This document shows, in pieces, positions 17,315 through 25,864 of a stretch of DNA of 51,719 nucleotides. Numbering within the stretch: position 1 is the stretch's first letter; every line of letters begins with the position of its first letter. The position numbers were made by a program, and so were the translations under genes. The stretch covers positions 1 through 51,719 of the forward strand of contig NZ_JABBJJ010000048.1 in the NCBI RefSeq assembly GCF_012933655.1, given 5' to 3'. The stretch is from Pyxidicoccus fallax. GTDB lineage: Bacteria > Myxococcota > Myxococcia > Myxococcales > Myxococcaceae. The notes beneath the pieces are model-generated. The model was given only the letters and a program-made list of their open reading frames with translations. It did no database searches and was not told where the DNA came from.

Positions 17315-19414
17315 ATGGCATGCAAGCACTGCGCGGTGGAACACGCGGCTGGGAGCGCCTGCCCGGCCGTCTCGCTGGAGGGTCAGCGGCACGGGCCGCT
17401 CGTGCTCAAGCGCCGGCTGGGCGCGGGGGCGCTGGGCACGGTGTACCTCGCCGAGCATCCGCCCACCGGGCACCGCTTCGCCGTGAAGGTGCTGCACCCG
17501 CACCTGGCCGCGCGGCCGGAGATGCGCACGCGCTTCTACCGGGAGGCCCGCGCCCTGCGCGAGCTGACGCACCGGCATGTGGCCCGCGCGCTCGACGCGC
17601 GCCCCGGCCCCGGCGGCCTGCCGTGCCTCCTCATGGAGTACGCCAACGGGGAGCCCTTCTCGCGGCTGCCCATGCCGCTGGCGCCGGTGGAGGCGGTGGA
17701 GCTGCTCGTCCAGGCGCTGGAGGCGGTGGAGGCCGCGCACGCGCGCGGGCTGGTGCACTGCGACCTCTCCGCGGACAACCTCGTCCTCACCCGCGACGCG
17801 CGCGGCGAGCGGCGGGTGAAGGTGCTCGACTTCGGCGCCAGCGCCGTCCTCAGCGCCAGCCTCTCCGAGGAGGAGCGCGCCTGCGGCATGGTGGTGGGCT
17901 CGCCCGCCTTCATCGCGCCCGAGCAGTGGGCGGGTGAGGCCGTGGACGGCCGCGCGGACCTGTATGCGCTGGGCGTGGTGGGCTACCTGCTCGTCACCGG
18001 GCGGCTGCCCTTCGGCTTCGGCCGCGTGGGCGAGCTGGCGCCGCCGGAGCCGCACGCGCTCAACCCCAGCGTGCCCGGAGCGCTCTCGGCCGTGCTGTTG
18101 CGCGCCCTGGCCCAGCGCCCCGAGGAGCGCTTCCCGGATGCCCGCGCCTTCCGCGAGGCGCTCGCGGGCTGCCTCGGCGCTGCCGCGCGTCCCGCGCCGC
18201 GCCCCGCTCCCGTGGAGGAGCAGGAGCTGGAGGACATCGAAATCGTGGTGGACGACCTGGTGCGAGATGCGCCCGTGGCCAGGCCCGTGGACGCCGCTCC
18301 CGTCACGGGGGTGCCCTGGGACATCCTCCCGCACCCCATTCCCCTGACGCCGAGCATGATGGCGCGGCCCATTCCCCTGGTGCCGGGGGTGAACGTCAGC
18401 ATCTTCGGAGGCGTCGTCCCGGAGGACGGCGCCACGCCGCTGCACCTCGCGCTGAGGGAGGCCTCCCTGGGCCTGCCTCCCGCGCCGGTGGTGGAGGTCT
18501 CCGCGCCGTGCGTCCCCGCGCCTCCGGGCCTGGCCGTGCGCGTGGGCCTGCCCGTCTCCCAGGAGCTGGTGGCCGTGAAGGCCGGTGACGTGACGACGGA
18601 CGGCTTCTTCGCCGCGTGGAACGGCGTGCTGCCCCCGCTCGCGGCGCGCCTGCCGGCGGAGCTGTCCTTCGCCGGGCGGACGGTGACGTGCGAGTGCGAC
18701 GTCGTCCGCCTCGTCACCCAGGACGAGGCGCGCCTGTGGAACGTGGACGCGGGCGTCTTCGTCCAGTACGCCGAGCCCGGGGAGCCGCTGCGCCAGCTGC
18801 TGGCCCAGGCGCTCGCGGGAGAGCGGCCGCGCGGCGCGGAGCCCCGGCCGGACGGGGAGCTTGCCCGCCTGCTGTCTCGCGCCGCCGCCGTGGCGAGCGA
18901 CCCGTACGCCCTCCTGGGCGCGCGGCCCGACGTGGACTTCGACGAGGTGCGCCGCCGCGCCATCGCCGCGCTGCGCCGGTTGGAGGCCTTCCGCCAGCGC
19001 ACGCTGCCCGCCGAGCAGCGCCGCGCGCTGGAGTCACTGCGCCAGCGGGTGGAGGCCGCCCGGCGCACCCTGGGCGAGCCGCTGAACCGCGCCGGTTTCG
19101 ACGCCATCCGCGGCAACCTCGCCGGGCTGTCTTGCTGCGTGCGGGCGGGCCTCTCCGACGAGGCCGTGGAGCCGATGCGCCGCGCCTTCCTGGCCGCGCG
19201 TCCCGCCGCCGAGGCCCGCGCGCGCACCCTCTTCACGCAGGGCCACGCGCTGGAGGTGCAGCGCGCCCTGCGTGACGCGCTGTCCCGCTACGCCGAGGCG
19301 CTCTCGCTGGACCCGCTCAACGTGTCCTGGCTGCGCCACTATGACGACCTCCGTCAGAAGGCGCACGGTGTGGCCCCGGCGGCCTCCACCCTGTCCTCCG
19401 GGGCCATGCCCTGA
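17315..19414 (+). CDS. Ser/Thr protein kinase with PilZ-like, J-like and TPR-like C-terminal regions
   Basis: A 699-residue protein; the ATG at 17315 follows GAGGTGG by about 8 bases and starts with a CKHC-containing leader. The kinase domain (about 28-290) has the glycine loop LGAGALGTVYLAE, K58, catalytic loop HCDLSADN with D150, DFG with D172 and an APEQW segment. The Arg normally before the catalytic Asp is Cys, so it is a non-RD kinase. After a Pro-rich linker, residues of roughly 400-515 resemble the PilZ-type domain common in Myxococcus (FFAAWNGVLPPLAARLPAELSF, then V-FVQY). Next comes DPYALLGARPDVDFDEVRRR, like the start of a J domain but without the HPD motif, and a C-terminal TPR-like pair ending in ALSLDPLNVSWLRHY. 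No transmembrane segment. Inferred: a cytoplasmic signalling hub, possibly c-di-GMP linked. Confidence 0.82.
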   Translation: MACKHCAVEHAAGSACPAVSLEGQRHGPLVLKRRLGAGALGTVYLAEHPPTGHRFAVKVLHPHLAARPEMRTRFYREARALRELTHRHVARALDARPGPGGLPCLLMEYANGEPFSRLPMPLAPVEAVELLVQALEAVEAAHARGLVHCDLSADNLVLTRDARGERRVKVLDFGASAVLSASLSEEERACGMVVGSPAFIAPEQWAGEAVDGRADLYALGVVGYLLVTGRLPFGFGRVGELAPPEPHALNPSVPGALSAVLLRALAQRPEERFPDARAFREALAGCLGAAARPAPRPAPVEEQELEDIEIVVDDLVRDAPVARPVDAAPVTGVPWDILPHPIPLTPSMMARPIPLVPGVNVSIFGGVVPEDGATPLHLALREASLGLPPAPVVEVSAPCVPAPPGLAVRVGLPVSQELVAVKAGDVTTDGFFAAWNGVLPPLAARLPAELSFAGRTVTCECDVVRLVTQDEARLWNVDAGVFVQYAEPGEPLRQLLAQALAGERPRGAEPRPDGELARLLSRAAAVASDPYALLGARPDVDFDEVRRRAIAALRRLEAFRQRTLPAEQRRALESLRQRVEAARRTLGEPLNRAGFDAIRGNLAGLSCCVRAGLSDEAVEPMRRAFLAARPAAEARARTLFTQGHALEVQRALRDALSRYAEALSLDPLNVSWLRHYDDLRQKAHGVAPAASTLSSGAMP

Positions 19415-19501
19415 GAGGCTCGCCACCCGGGGCGGGCAAAGCCTTTCCCTCCCCGGGTCCCCGCGCTTCGCCTCTCCTGGCAAGAGGCGGGCCAAATCCC
19501 C

Positions 19502-19517
19502 TGGCGTGTCGCTTGCT
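19502..19517 (+). promoter_or_regulatory. Possible sigma-54 (-24/-12) promoter of the CotH gene
   Basis: TGGCGTG at 19502-19508 and TTGCT at 19513-19517 place GG and GC exactly 10 bases apart, as in the sigma-54 consensus. Transcription would begin near 19528, leaving a leader of only about 6 bases before the ATG at 19534, which argues against it. No enhancer site was identified. Confidence 0.25.
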
Positions 19518-19533
19518 GTAGGCGCCGGGTGAC

Positions 19534-21360
19534 ATGAAACGATTTGCCCTGCTTGCTGGATTGATGTTGCTGCTGGGCGCGTGTGGTGACGCGTCCTCGA
19601 TTCCTCCACCTCCGGACATTCCGTCGGACGACCCTGGCCTGGATGACCGGCCCACGCCGCTCCCCGACGCGGGGACGCCCGACGACGCGGGGACACCGGA
19701 CTCCGGGACGCCCGACGACGCGGGGACGCCCGACTCGGGCACGCCGGACTCTGGGACACCCGACTCGGGGACACCCGACTCTGGCACGCCGGATGGAGGC
19801 CCCACGAAGCCGCCGCCGCAATGGCCCGTGCTGCAGACCTCCATCCCCGAGTACCGGCTCACCGTCTCCGCCGAGAACCTCCAGGCGCTGAACGACAACC
19901 TCGAGGACCGCGACTACGAGGTACCGGCCCAGTTCACCGCGGGCGGCAAGACGTACACCGTGGACGTGCGCTACCGCGGCCGCTCCACGCGCGAAGAGGT
20001 GAAGAAGCCCTGGCAGGTGCGCTTCGACAAGGAGGACCGCTTCGAGGGCGTGAAGCGCATCGAGCTGCTCGCCGCGTACAAGGACGGCGGCTACCTCACG
20101 GAGAAGCTCTGGTACGACACGGCGGCCAGCCTGGGCCTGGACGTGCCCCGCGCCCGCTACGTGAACCTGTACGTCAACAACGAGTACCAGGGCGTCTATA
20201 CGGAGCTGGAGTCCATCACCAAGGACTTCCTGCGCTCGCACGGCATCGACGAGGACGGCGACATCTACCGCTGCGCCATGCACGACTGCGAGCTGCGGCC
20301 GCTGCCCAAGCAGTCGTACATGGAGACCTGGGAGAAGCGGACCAACGAGGACCAGCCGTGGACCGGGCTGTGGAAGCTGCTGGACGGCCTCAACCGCACG
20401 CCGCCGGACCGCTTCGAGGCCTACGTCCAGAAGAACTTCGAGCTGGACGACTACATCACCTGGATGGTGCTGGACTCCTTCATCGTCAATCACACACACC
20501 AGGACGCCCGCAGCTTCCTCATCTACAGCCGCGAGACGGCGCGCTGGACGTTCGTCCCGTGGGACCTCAACAACGCGCTCAGCCTCTACAACCGCAAGGT
20601 GCTCCACACCAACCAGGGCGTGAAGAAGGACTACCCGCACCCGGGCTTCACCGGGTACTCCCCCAAGGTCTACGAGCTGTACGTCCACCGGCGGGATGAC
20701 CTGGGCTACGCCGACATGCGGCCCACCTGGAGCACGCTCGACACGCGCATCATGGACGACCCGAACCTGCGCAAGCGCTACATCTCCCGCATGCGCAAGC
20801 TGCTGGAGACGCGCCTCACCGAGGAGGAGCTGGGCGCCCGCATCGACAAGATGCACGCGCTGCTGGCCCCCTTCATCCTGCCCGGCAAGGACGGCAAGGC
20901 GCTGGACCCGTACGTCAGCACCGGCCACGCCGCCGAGAGCGCGAAGTACCTGCGCCGCTTCGTGCGCGAGCGCCGCGCCTGGCTGCTCGCGCACCTGGAC
21001 GAGCTGGAGAAGCATGGCCAGGGCCCCCTGGTCATCGACCGGGTGGGCAAGGACGCGTCCGGCGCCTTCTGGGTCCAGCTCTACAACCGGGGGACGGAGC
21101 CCGTGAAGCTGGGCGGCCTGCGCCTGTCCAATGACACCCGGGTACCCTTTGCCCCCCAACTTCCGGCCCGGACGCTGGCGCCGGGGGAGCACGCCACCTT
21201 CCCCCTGACGCTGGACCCGAACCGCTCGGAGGTGGGCCTGTTCGACGAGGCGGGGATGATGGCGCTGGACCTGCTCTGGTACGCCCCGCTGGCCCCAGGG
21301 GAGGCGTACGGCCGGCAGCCCCGGGGCGCCGAGTCGTTCAGCAGTCAGCCCGGCCCGTGA
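19534..21360 (+). CDS. CotH-kinase family lipoprotein
   Basis: A 608-residue lipoprotein with lipobox L-G-A-C (Cys17). A low-complexity linker of DAGTPDSGTP repeats (about residues 46-90) spaces the domain from the membrane. The CotH domain follows with VDVRYRGRST, KPWQVRFDKEDRF, AAYKDGGYLTEKL, the strand YVNLYVNNEYQGVYTELE, and FVPWDLNNA with D344 as the expected metal-binding Asp. A small beta domain of about 100 residues ends the protein. Known: CotH proteins are atypical kinases that phosphorylate spore coat and other secreted proteins. In a sporulating myxobacterium a role in envelope or spore-surface phosphorylation is plausible but not shown here. Confidence 0.87.
   Translation: MKRFALLAGLMLLLGACGDASSIPPPPDIPSDDPGLDDRPTPLPDAGTPDDAGTPDSGTPDDAGTPDSGTPDSGTPDSGTPDSGTPDGGPTKPPPQWPVLQTSIPEYRLTVSAENLQALNDNLEDRDYEVPAQFTAGGKTYTVDVRYRGRSTREEVKKPWQVRFDKEDRFEGVKRIELLAAYKDGGYLTEKLWYDTAASLGLDVPRARYVNLYVNNEYQGVYTELESITKDFLRSHGIDEDGDIYRCAMHDCELRPLPKQSYMETWEKRTNEDQPWTGLWKLLDGLNRTPPDRFEAYVQKNFELDDYITWMVLDSFIVNHTHQDARSFLIYSRETARWTFVPWDLNNALSLYNRKVLHTNQGVKKDYPHPGFTGYSPKVYELYVHRRDDLGYADMRPTWSTLDTRIMDDPNLRKRYISRMRKLLETRLTEEELGARIDKMHALLAPFILPGKDGKALDPYVSTGHAAESAKYLRRFVRERRAWLLAHLDELEKHGQGPLVIDRVGKDASGAFWVQLYNRGTEPVKLGGLRLSNDTRVPFAPQLPARTLAPGEHATFPLTLDPNRSEVGLFDEAGMMALDLLWYAPLAPGEAYGRQPRGAESFSSQPGP
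19672..19797 (+). repeat. In-frame tandem repeat encoding the GTPDSGTPD linker
   Basis: Six 15-bp and two 18-bp units, each starting GGGAC or GGCAC and encoding GTPDS or GTPDDA, lie head to tail without gaps. All unit lengths are multiples of 3, so copy-number change would alter only linker length. The units differ at synonymous positions. Confidence 0.85.
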
Positions 21361-21446
21361 GTCGTCTGCCGCGAAGCCCCGTGCTCGTGTAGAGTCCGCC
21401 GCCCTCTGTCATGCCCACCGGTATCCCGGGGGGCGGGGACACCTTC

Positions 21447-22817
21447 ATGAACACGCATATCTTTCGCGAGTACGACATCCGCGGTCTGGTCGACAAGGAC
21501 CTGACCGTCGACGTGGTGGAGCTGCTGGGCAAGGGCCTGGGCACCATCATCCGGCGTCAGGGCGGCCGCTCCATCGTGGTGGGCCGGGACTGCCGTGAGT
21601 CCTCCACCCGCTTCCGTGACGCGCTCTGCGCGGGCCTCACCTCCACCGGCCTCAACGTGCTGGACGTGGGGGTGGTGCCCACGCCGCTGACCTACTTCGC
21701 GGCCAACACGCTCCCGGTGGACGGGCTCGCCATGATTACCGGCAGCCACAACCCGCCCGAGTACAACGGCTTCAAGATTGGCGCCGGGAAGACGACCTTC
21801 CACAGCCACGAAATCCAGGCCCTGCGCAAGCTCATCGAGGCGAAGGACTTCGAGGTGGGCTCGAAGAAGGGCCGCGTGGAGCCCTACGACATCATCACCT
21901 CGTACAACCACTTCATCCAGCAGACGGTGAAGATGGGCCGCAAGGGCATGCGCATCGTCATCGACGCCGGCAACGGCACGGGCGGCGCGGTGGCGGTGCC
22001 CCTGTTCAAGGCCATGGGCTTCGACGTGGTGCCCCTGTTCTGCGAGATGGACGCCACCTTCCCCAACCACCACCCGGACCCCACGGTGGTGGAGAACCTC
22101 GAGGACCTCATCGAGGCGGTGAAGCGCGAGAAGGCCGAGGTGGGCATCGCCTATGACGGCGACACCGACCGCATCGGCGTCATCGACGACCAGGGCAACA
22201 TCCTCTGGGGCGACCAGATCATGGTGCTCTTCAGCCGCTACGTGCTGAAGGAGAGCCCGGGCGCGGCCATCGTCGGCGAGGTGAAGTGCAGCTACACGCT
22301 GTACGACGACATCAAGAAGCACGGCGGCAAGCCCGTCATGTGGAAGGCGGGCCACTCGCTCATCAAGTCGAAGATGAAGGAGGAGCACGCGGAGCTGGCC
22401 GGCGAGATGAGCGGCCACATCTTCTTCAAGAACCGCTACTTCGGCTTCGACGACGCCATCTACTCCACGGCGCGCCTGCTCGAAATCCTCACCAACGAGC
22501 CCAAGCCGCTGTCGCAGCTCCTGTCCGACGTGCCCAAGACGTACGCCAGCCCCGAGCTGCGCTTCGACACGAAGGAGGAGAAGAAGTTCGAGATGGTCAA
22601 GCGCGCCACGGAGACGCTGCGCGCGGCGGGGCACGACATCATCGACGTGGACGGCGTGCGCGTGACGTTCCCCGACGGCTGGGGCCTCATCCGCGCCTCC
22701 AACACGCAGCCGATTCTCGTGCTGCGCTTCGAGGCCAACACCCCGGAGCGGCTGAAGGAAATCCAGGCGCTCATCGAGGGCACGGTGGCGAAGGTGCAGA
22801 AGGAAGTCGGTGGCTGA
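21447..22817 (+). CDS. Phosphomannomutase / phosphoglucomutase
   Basis: A 456-residue enzyme of the alpha-D-phosphohexomutase family, interconverting mannose-6-P and mannose-1-P (and likely the glucose equivalents). The start MNTHIFREYDIRG at 21447 matches the family N-terminus. The phosphoserine loop TGSHNPPEYNG holds Ser100, the metal loop DGDTDRIG begins at D237, the sugar-specificity loop is GEMSGHIFF, and the phosphate-binding loop is RASNTQP. The GEMSGH form is typical of bifunctional PMM/PGM (AlgC-like) enzymes. It heads an operon with the next two genes and feeds the manC product. Confidence 0.93.
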   Translation: MNTHIFREYDIRGLVDKDLTVDVVELLGKGLGTIIRRQGGRSIVVGRDCRESSTRFRDALCAGLTSTGLNVLDVGVVPTPLTYFAANTLPVDGLAMITGSHNPPEYNGFKIGAGKTTFHSHEIQALRKLIEAKDFEVGSKKGRVEPYDIITSYNHFIQQTVKMGRKGMRIVIDAGNGTGGAVAVPLFKAMGFDVVPLFCEMDATFPNHHPDPTVVENLEDLIEAVKREKAEVGIAYDGDTDRIGVIDDQGNILWGDQIMVLFSRYVLKESPGAAIVGEVKCSYTLYDDIKKHGGKPVMWKAGHSLIKSKMKEEHAELAGEMSGHIFFKNRYFGFDDAIYSTARLLEILTNEPKPLSQLLSDVPKTYASPELRFDTKEEKKFEMVKRATETLRAAGHDIIDVDGVRVTFPDGWGLIRASNTQPILVLRFEANTPERLKEIQALIEGTVAKVQKEVGG

Positions 22818-22820
22818 GCC

Positions 22821-23372
22821 ATGGCCGGCCCGCACATCCTCGCCGTGAGTGGGAGCCTCCGGACCGGGGGCTTCAACCGCATGCTACTGGAGGCCGCCGT
22901 GGCCCACGCCCGCTCGCTCGGAGCGGACGTGGACGTGGTGGACCTGAAGACGCTGAACCTGCCCCTCTACGACGGAGACGTGGAGGCGCAGGGGTTGCCG
23001 CCCGCGGTGGCGGAGCTGCGCGAGCGGCTGGGGAAGGCGCGGGGGCTCATCATCGCGAGCCCCGAGTACAACTCGTCCATTCCGGGTGGGCTGAAGAACG
23101 CCATCGACTGGGTGTCGCGTCCGCCGGGCCGGCTGTTCCAGGAGAAGTGGGTGGCGATGATGGGCGCCTCGCCGGGCGTGTTCGGCACGGCGCGCATGCA
23201 GCCGCACCTGCGGCAGGTGATGTCCTCGGTGGGGGCGCACGTTCTCCCCACCCAGGTGCATGTGCAGAAGGCCGCGGAGGCCTTCACGCCGGAGGGCAGG
23301 CTGCGGGACGAGGCGCGCCAGAAGGAAGTCGAGGCGCTGGTAGGGACGTTGGTCTCCAGGCTGAAGGGCTGA
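22821..23372 (+). CDS. NAD(P)H-dependent FMN reductase
   Basis: A 183-residue flavodoxin-fold protein. The FMN phosphate loop GSLRTGGFNR is near the N-terminus, and SPEYNSSIPGGLKNAIDWVSR, the flavin-ring loop of this family, is about residue 75-95. Length matches ChrR/SsuE-like reductases. The ATG is 3 bp after the phosphomannomutase stop, so it is translated from the same mRNA. The metabolic reason for the association with sugar enzymes is not evident. Confidence 0.9.
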   Translation: MAGPHILAVSGSLRTGGFNRMLLEAAVAHARSLGADVDVVDLKTLNLPLYDGDVEAQGLPPAVAELRERLGKARGLIIASPEYNSSIPGGLKNAIDWVSRPPGRLFQEKWVAMMGASPGVFGTARMQPHLRQVMSSVGAHVLPTQVHVQKAAEAFTPEGRLRDEARQKEVEALVGTLVSRLKG

Positions 23373-23385
23373 GAAAGGAATTCCG

Positions 23386-24318
23386 ATGCCGACGCTGGGA
23401 ATCGACCTGGGAGGAACCTTTGCCCGCGCCGCCGTGGTGGACGCGGCGGGGAAGATGCTGGCCTCCGCCAAGGTGGCGCTGGCCGAGCGCAACCCCGCGG
23501 GCGTGGTGGAGACCATTGCCCAGGCTGCGTCCGAGGCCGTGAAGTCCGCCGGAGTGCTGGTGGGCGGGTGCGGCGTCGGTGCCGCCGCGCAGATTCACAA
23601 GGACTCGGGCGTGTTGTCGGTCGCCCCCAACCTGGGCTGGCGCAACGTGCCGCTGGGCGAGATGTTGAAGGCGCGCCTGGGGCAGCCGGTGCGCATCGTG
23701 AACGACCTGTCCGCCGCGGCCTGGGGCGAGTTCCATGCGGGGGCGGGGCGCGGGGCCCAGGACGTGCTGGTGGTGTTCGTGGGCTCGGGCGTGGGCAGCG
23801 CCATCATCGCCAACGGGCGGCTGGTGGACGGCGCGGGCGGCGTGGCGGGTGAGCTGGGCCACATCAAGGTGGTGCCCAATGGCCGGCGCTGCGGCTGCGG
23901 TGAGCAGGGCTGCCTGGAGGCCTACACGGGCGGCCACAACCTCATCGCGCAGACGCGCGAGCTGCTGGAGGGTGGGAAGTCCCCGGCGGTGACGAAGCTG
24001 AGCGGGGGAGACCCGGCGCGCATCACCCCGGTGACGCTGGAGCAGGCGGTCGAGGCGGGCGACGCCGCGGCGCGCGAGGTCTACGAGCGGGCGGCGCTGT
24101 TCCTGGCGATGGCGGTGGCCAACCAGGTGACGGTGCTCAACCCCGCGCGGCTCATCCTGGGCGGCGGCGTGCTGACCCACTGTCCCGGCCTGCGGCGCCG
24201 CGTGGTGGAGGGCGTCCAGGCGTGGGCGTCGCAGACCGCCCGCGAGGGACTGCTCATCACCGAGGCCGAGCTGGGCGACGACAGCGGCCTCATCGGCGCG
24301 GCGCTGCTGGCGGGCTGA
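23386..24318 (+). CDS. ROK family sugar kinase (glucokinase-like)
   Basis: A 310-residue protein with AAAGGAA upstream of the ATG. The N-terminal phosphate loop GIDLGGTFARAAVVD, the sugar-site NDLSAAAWGEF, and the zinc/ROK signature GELGHIKVV with CGCGEQGCLEAYTGG are all present, as is the late LILGGGV strand. Known: such ROK proteins phosphorylate glucose or related hexoses with ATP. It is the last gene of the three-gene operon, 13 bp after the reductase, and is followed by a strong terminator. Confidence 0.9.
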   Translation: MPTLGIDLGGTFARAAVVDAAGKMLASAKVALAERNPAGVVETIAQAASEAVKSAGVLVGGCGVGAAAQIHKDSGVLSVAPNLGWRNVPLGEMLKARLGQPVRIVNDLSAAAWGEFHAGAGRGAQDVLVVFVGSGVGSAIIANGRLVDGAGGVAGELGHIKVVPNGRRCGCGEQGCLEAYTGGHNLIAQTRELLEGGKSPAVTKLSGGDPARITPVTLEQAVEAGDAAAREVYERAALFLAMAVANQVTVLNPARLILGGGVLTHCPGLRRRVVEGVQAWASQTAREGLLITEAELGDDSGLIGAALLAG

Positions 24319-24333
24319 AGCAGCAGGGAGGTC

Positions 24334-24366
24334 GTTCCCGAGCGGTGTGTCTCGGGAACCGTTTTT
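24334..24366 (+). terminator. Intrinsic terminator of the phosphomannomutase-ROK operon
   Basis: Perfect 9-bp stem GTTCCCGAG (24334-24342) / CTCGGGAAC (24351-24359) with an 8-base loop, followed by CG and TTTTT at 24362-24366. It lies 16 bp after the ROK stop codon and is the clearest rho-independent terminator in the window. Confidence 0.9.
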
Positions 24367-24416
24367 CGTGGCCGAGCCGGGCGGTGACAGCGCCTTCATG
24401 GGTCGGGTAGGTCATC

Positions 24417-24824
24417 TCAGGCGTGCACCAGCGTGCGCGCGCCGCGCAGCCCCACGTACTGGAGCGCGGCGAAGCCCGCGACAGCCACCGCCTGGAAGAG
24501 GGTGAAGGCGTAGCCCAGCGTGGTGGGCGCCACCCAGTCGGTGGTCAGCAGCAGGAGGCTGTCGGCGGTCCACAGCACGTTGGCGCCGACGATGCCCCAC
24601 ACGAGCGCACGGGGGACGCTCGGCCGCGCGGCGAGGAACAGCAGCAGCGCGGCGAAGGGCAGCAGGCTGAAGCCGGCGATGCGCAGCAGGCTCTCGCCCA
24701 TTCCCAGCAGGTTCGACAGGGGCGCGGCGGCCAGGAACATCAGCGCGCCGGTGGCTCCACTGATGACGCCATCCAGCAGCAGGGTGCGGCCCAGCAGGGT
24801 CTTCGAGGAAGCAATCGCGGTCAT
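24417..24824 (-). CDS. Small integral membrane protein, four predicted helices
   Basis: A 135-residue hydrophobic protein with four likely transmembrane segments (about 18-36, 48-66, 72-90 and 100-122) joined by short loops. No catalytic motif is visible and I assign no function. The ATG at 24824 has GGAGACC upstream. It is divergent from the XRE-type regulator, and a palindrome lies in the shared 141-bp region, so it is the likely regulatory target. Confidence 0.75.
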   Translation of the reverse strand: MTAIASSKTLLGRTLLLDGVISGATGALMFLAAAPLSNLLGMGESLLRIAGFSLLPFAALLLFLAARPSVPRALVWGIVGANVLWTADSLLLLTTDWVAPTTLGYAFTLFQAVAVAGFAALQYVGLRGARTLVHA

Positions 24825-24912
24825 GGTCGGGTCTCCATCGGGTGGTCAGGAGCGGCGGCGATTCCCGCCGTCGTCTTGATGGGACCAAGATGCGCGGACC
24901 GCGTTCCGCCCT

Positions 24913-24933
24913 CAATTACGTGCGAGGTAATTG
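24913..24933. promoter_or_regulatory. Palindromic operator candidate between membrane-protein and XRE genes
   Basis: CAATTAC at 24913-24919 and GTAATTG at 24927-24933 are perfect 7-bp arms separated by 7 bases. The AT-rich arms stand out in a GC-rich background. It lies 33 bp before the regulator's start and 89 bp before the membrane protein's start, suitable for controlling both. Confidence 0.55.
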
Positions 24934-24965
24934 GACGCACTACGCCGCGTTTCTATGTTCCGGGC

Positions 24966-25789
24966 ATGATGATGACGCAAAGCCGCCCCGTGGGAGAGAT
25001 GCTGCGCGACTGGCGCCAGCGACGGAGTCTCAGCCAGCTGGAGCTGGCGCTGCGCGCGGAGGTGTCCGCCCGCCACGTCAGCTTCATGGAGACCGGCCGC
25101 TCCAAGCCAAGCCGGGAGATGCTGCTGCACCTCGCGGAGGAGCTCGACATTCCCTGCGCGAGCGCAACGCGCTGCTGGTGGCGGGGGGCTTCGCGCCCGT
25201 CTATCCAGAGGGGAGCCTGGACGCGCCCGCGCTCCAGGCCGCGCGCGAGGCGGTGGACATGGTGCTCACCGGGCATGAGCCGTATCCAGCGCTGGCCGTG
25301 GACCGCTACTGGACGCTGGTGGCCGCGAACAAGGCGGTGGGGCTGCTGCTGGAGGGCGTCTCGCCCGAGCTGCTCGAACCGCCCGTCAATGTGCTGCGCG
25401 TCAGCCTGCACCCGAAGGGGCTCGCGCCGCACATCGCCGACCTGGCGCAGTGGCGCCACCACGTGCTGGGGCGGCTGCACCGGCAGGTGGACATCACCGC
25501 CGACACGAAGCTCGCCGCGCTGCATGAGGAATTGAGCGCTCTGCCCGCGCCCGGAGGTGGCGCGCACGCGAAGAGCTCCGCGAAGAGCGAGCCCCTGGGG
25601 GCCGTCGTTCCCCTGCGCCTGAACACGCGCTACGGGCTGCTGTCGCTGTTCAGCACGACGACGGTGTTCGGCACGCCGGTGGACGTCATGCTGTCCGAGC
25701 TGGCCATCGAGTCCTTCTTCCCCGCGGACCGGCCCACGGCCGAGCTGCTGCGCCGAATCTCCACGGAGGGACAGCCGCCGGACGCGTGA
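24966..25789 (+). pseudogene. XRE-family regulator with MmyB-like domain, interrupted by a 1-base frameshift
   Basis: The reading starts at the ATG at 24966 with an XRE helix-turn-helix (QRRSLSQLELALRAEVSARHVSFME, residues of about 18-42) and SKPSREMLLHLAEELDIP. The frame then leaves the family sequence at the CCC run at 25152-25154. From there the +1-related frame continues with RERNALLVAGGFAPVY, DRYWTLVAANKAV and the ligand-binding-like domain to the stop at 25789. One extra C in the run would restore a single protein of about 274 residues, the normal size for this family. Seen: the frame break. It could be a true inactivating mutation or a base lost in sequencing. The intact form would probably bind the nearby palindrome. 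Confidence 0.85.
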
Positions 25790-25864
25790 GCGGGGCTTGG
25801 ATGGTAGAATGGAAGGTGTGATGCACCCTGTGGGGACAAGCACAGGGGGCAAGGGGGCAAAAGC

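Noticed and set aside
19672-19797. Regular short repeats that might suggest a CRISPR array.
   Set aside because: Units are contiguous without spacers, in frame and inside a lipoprotein linker.
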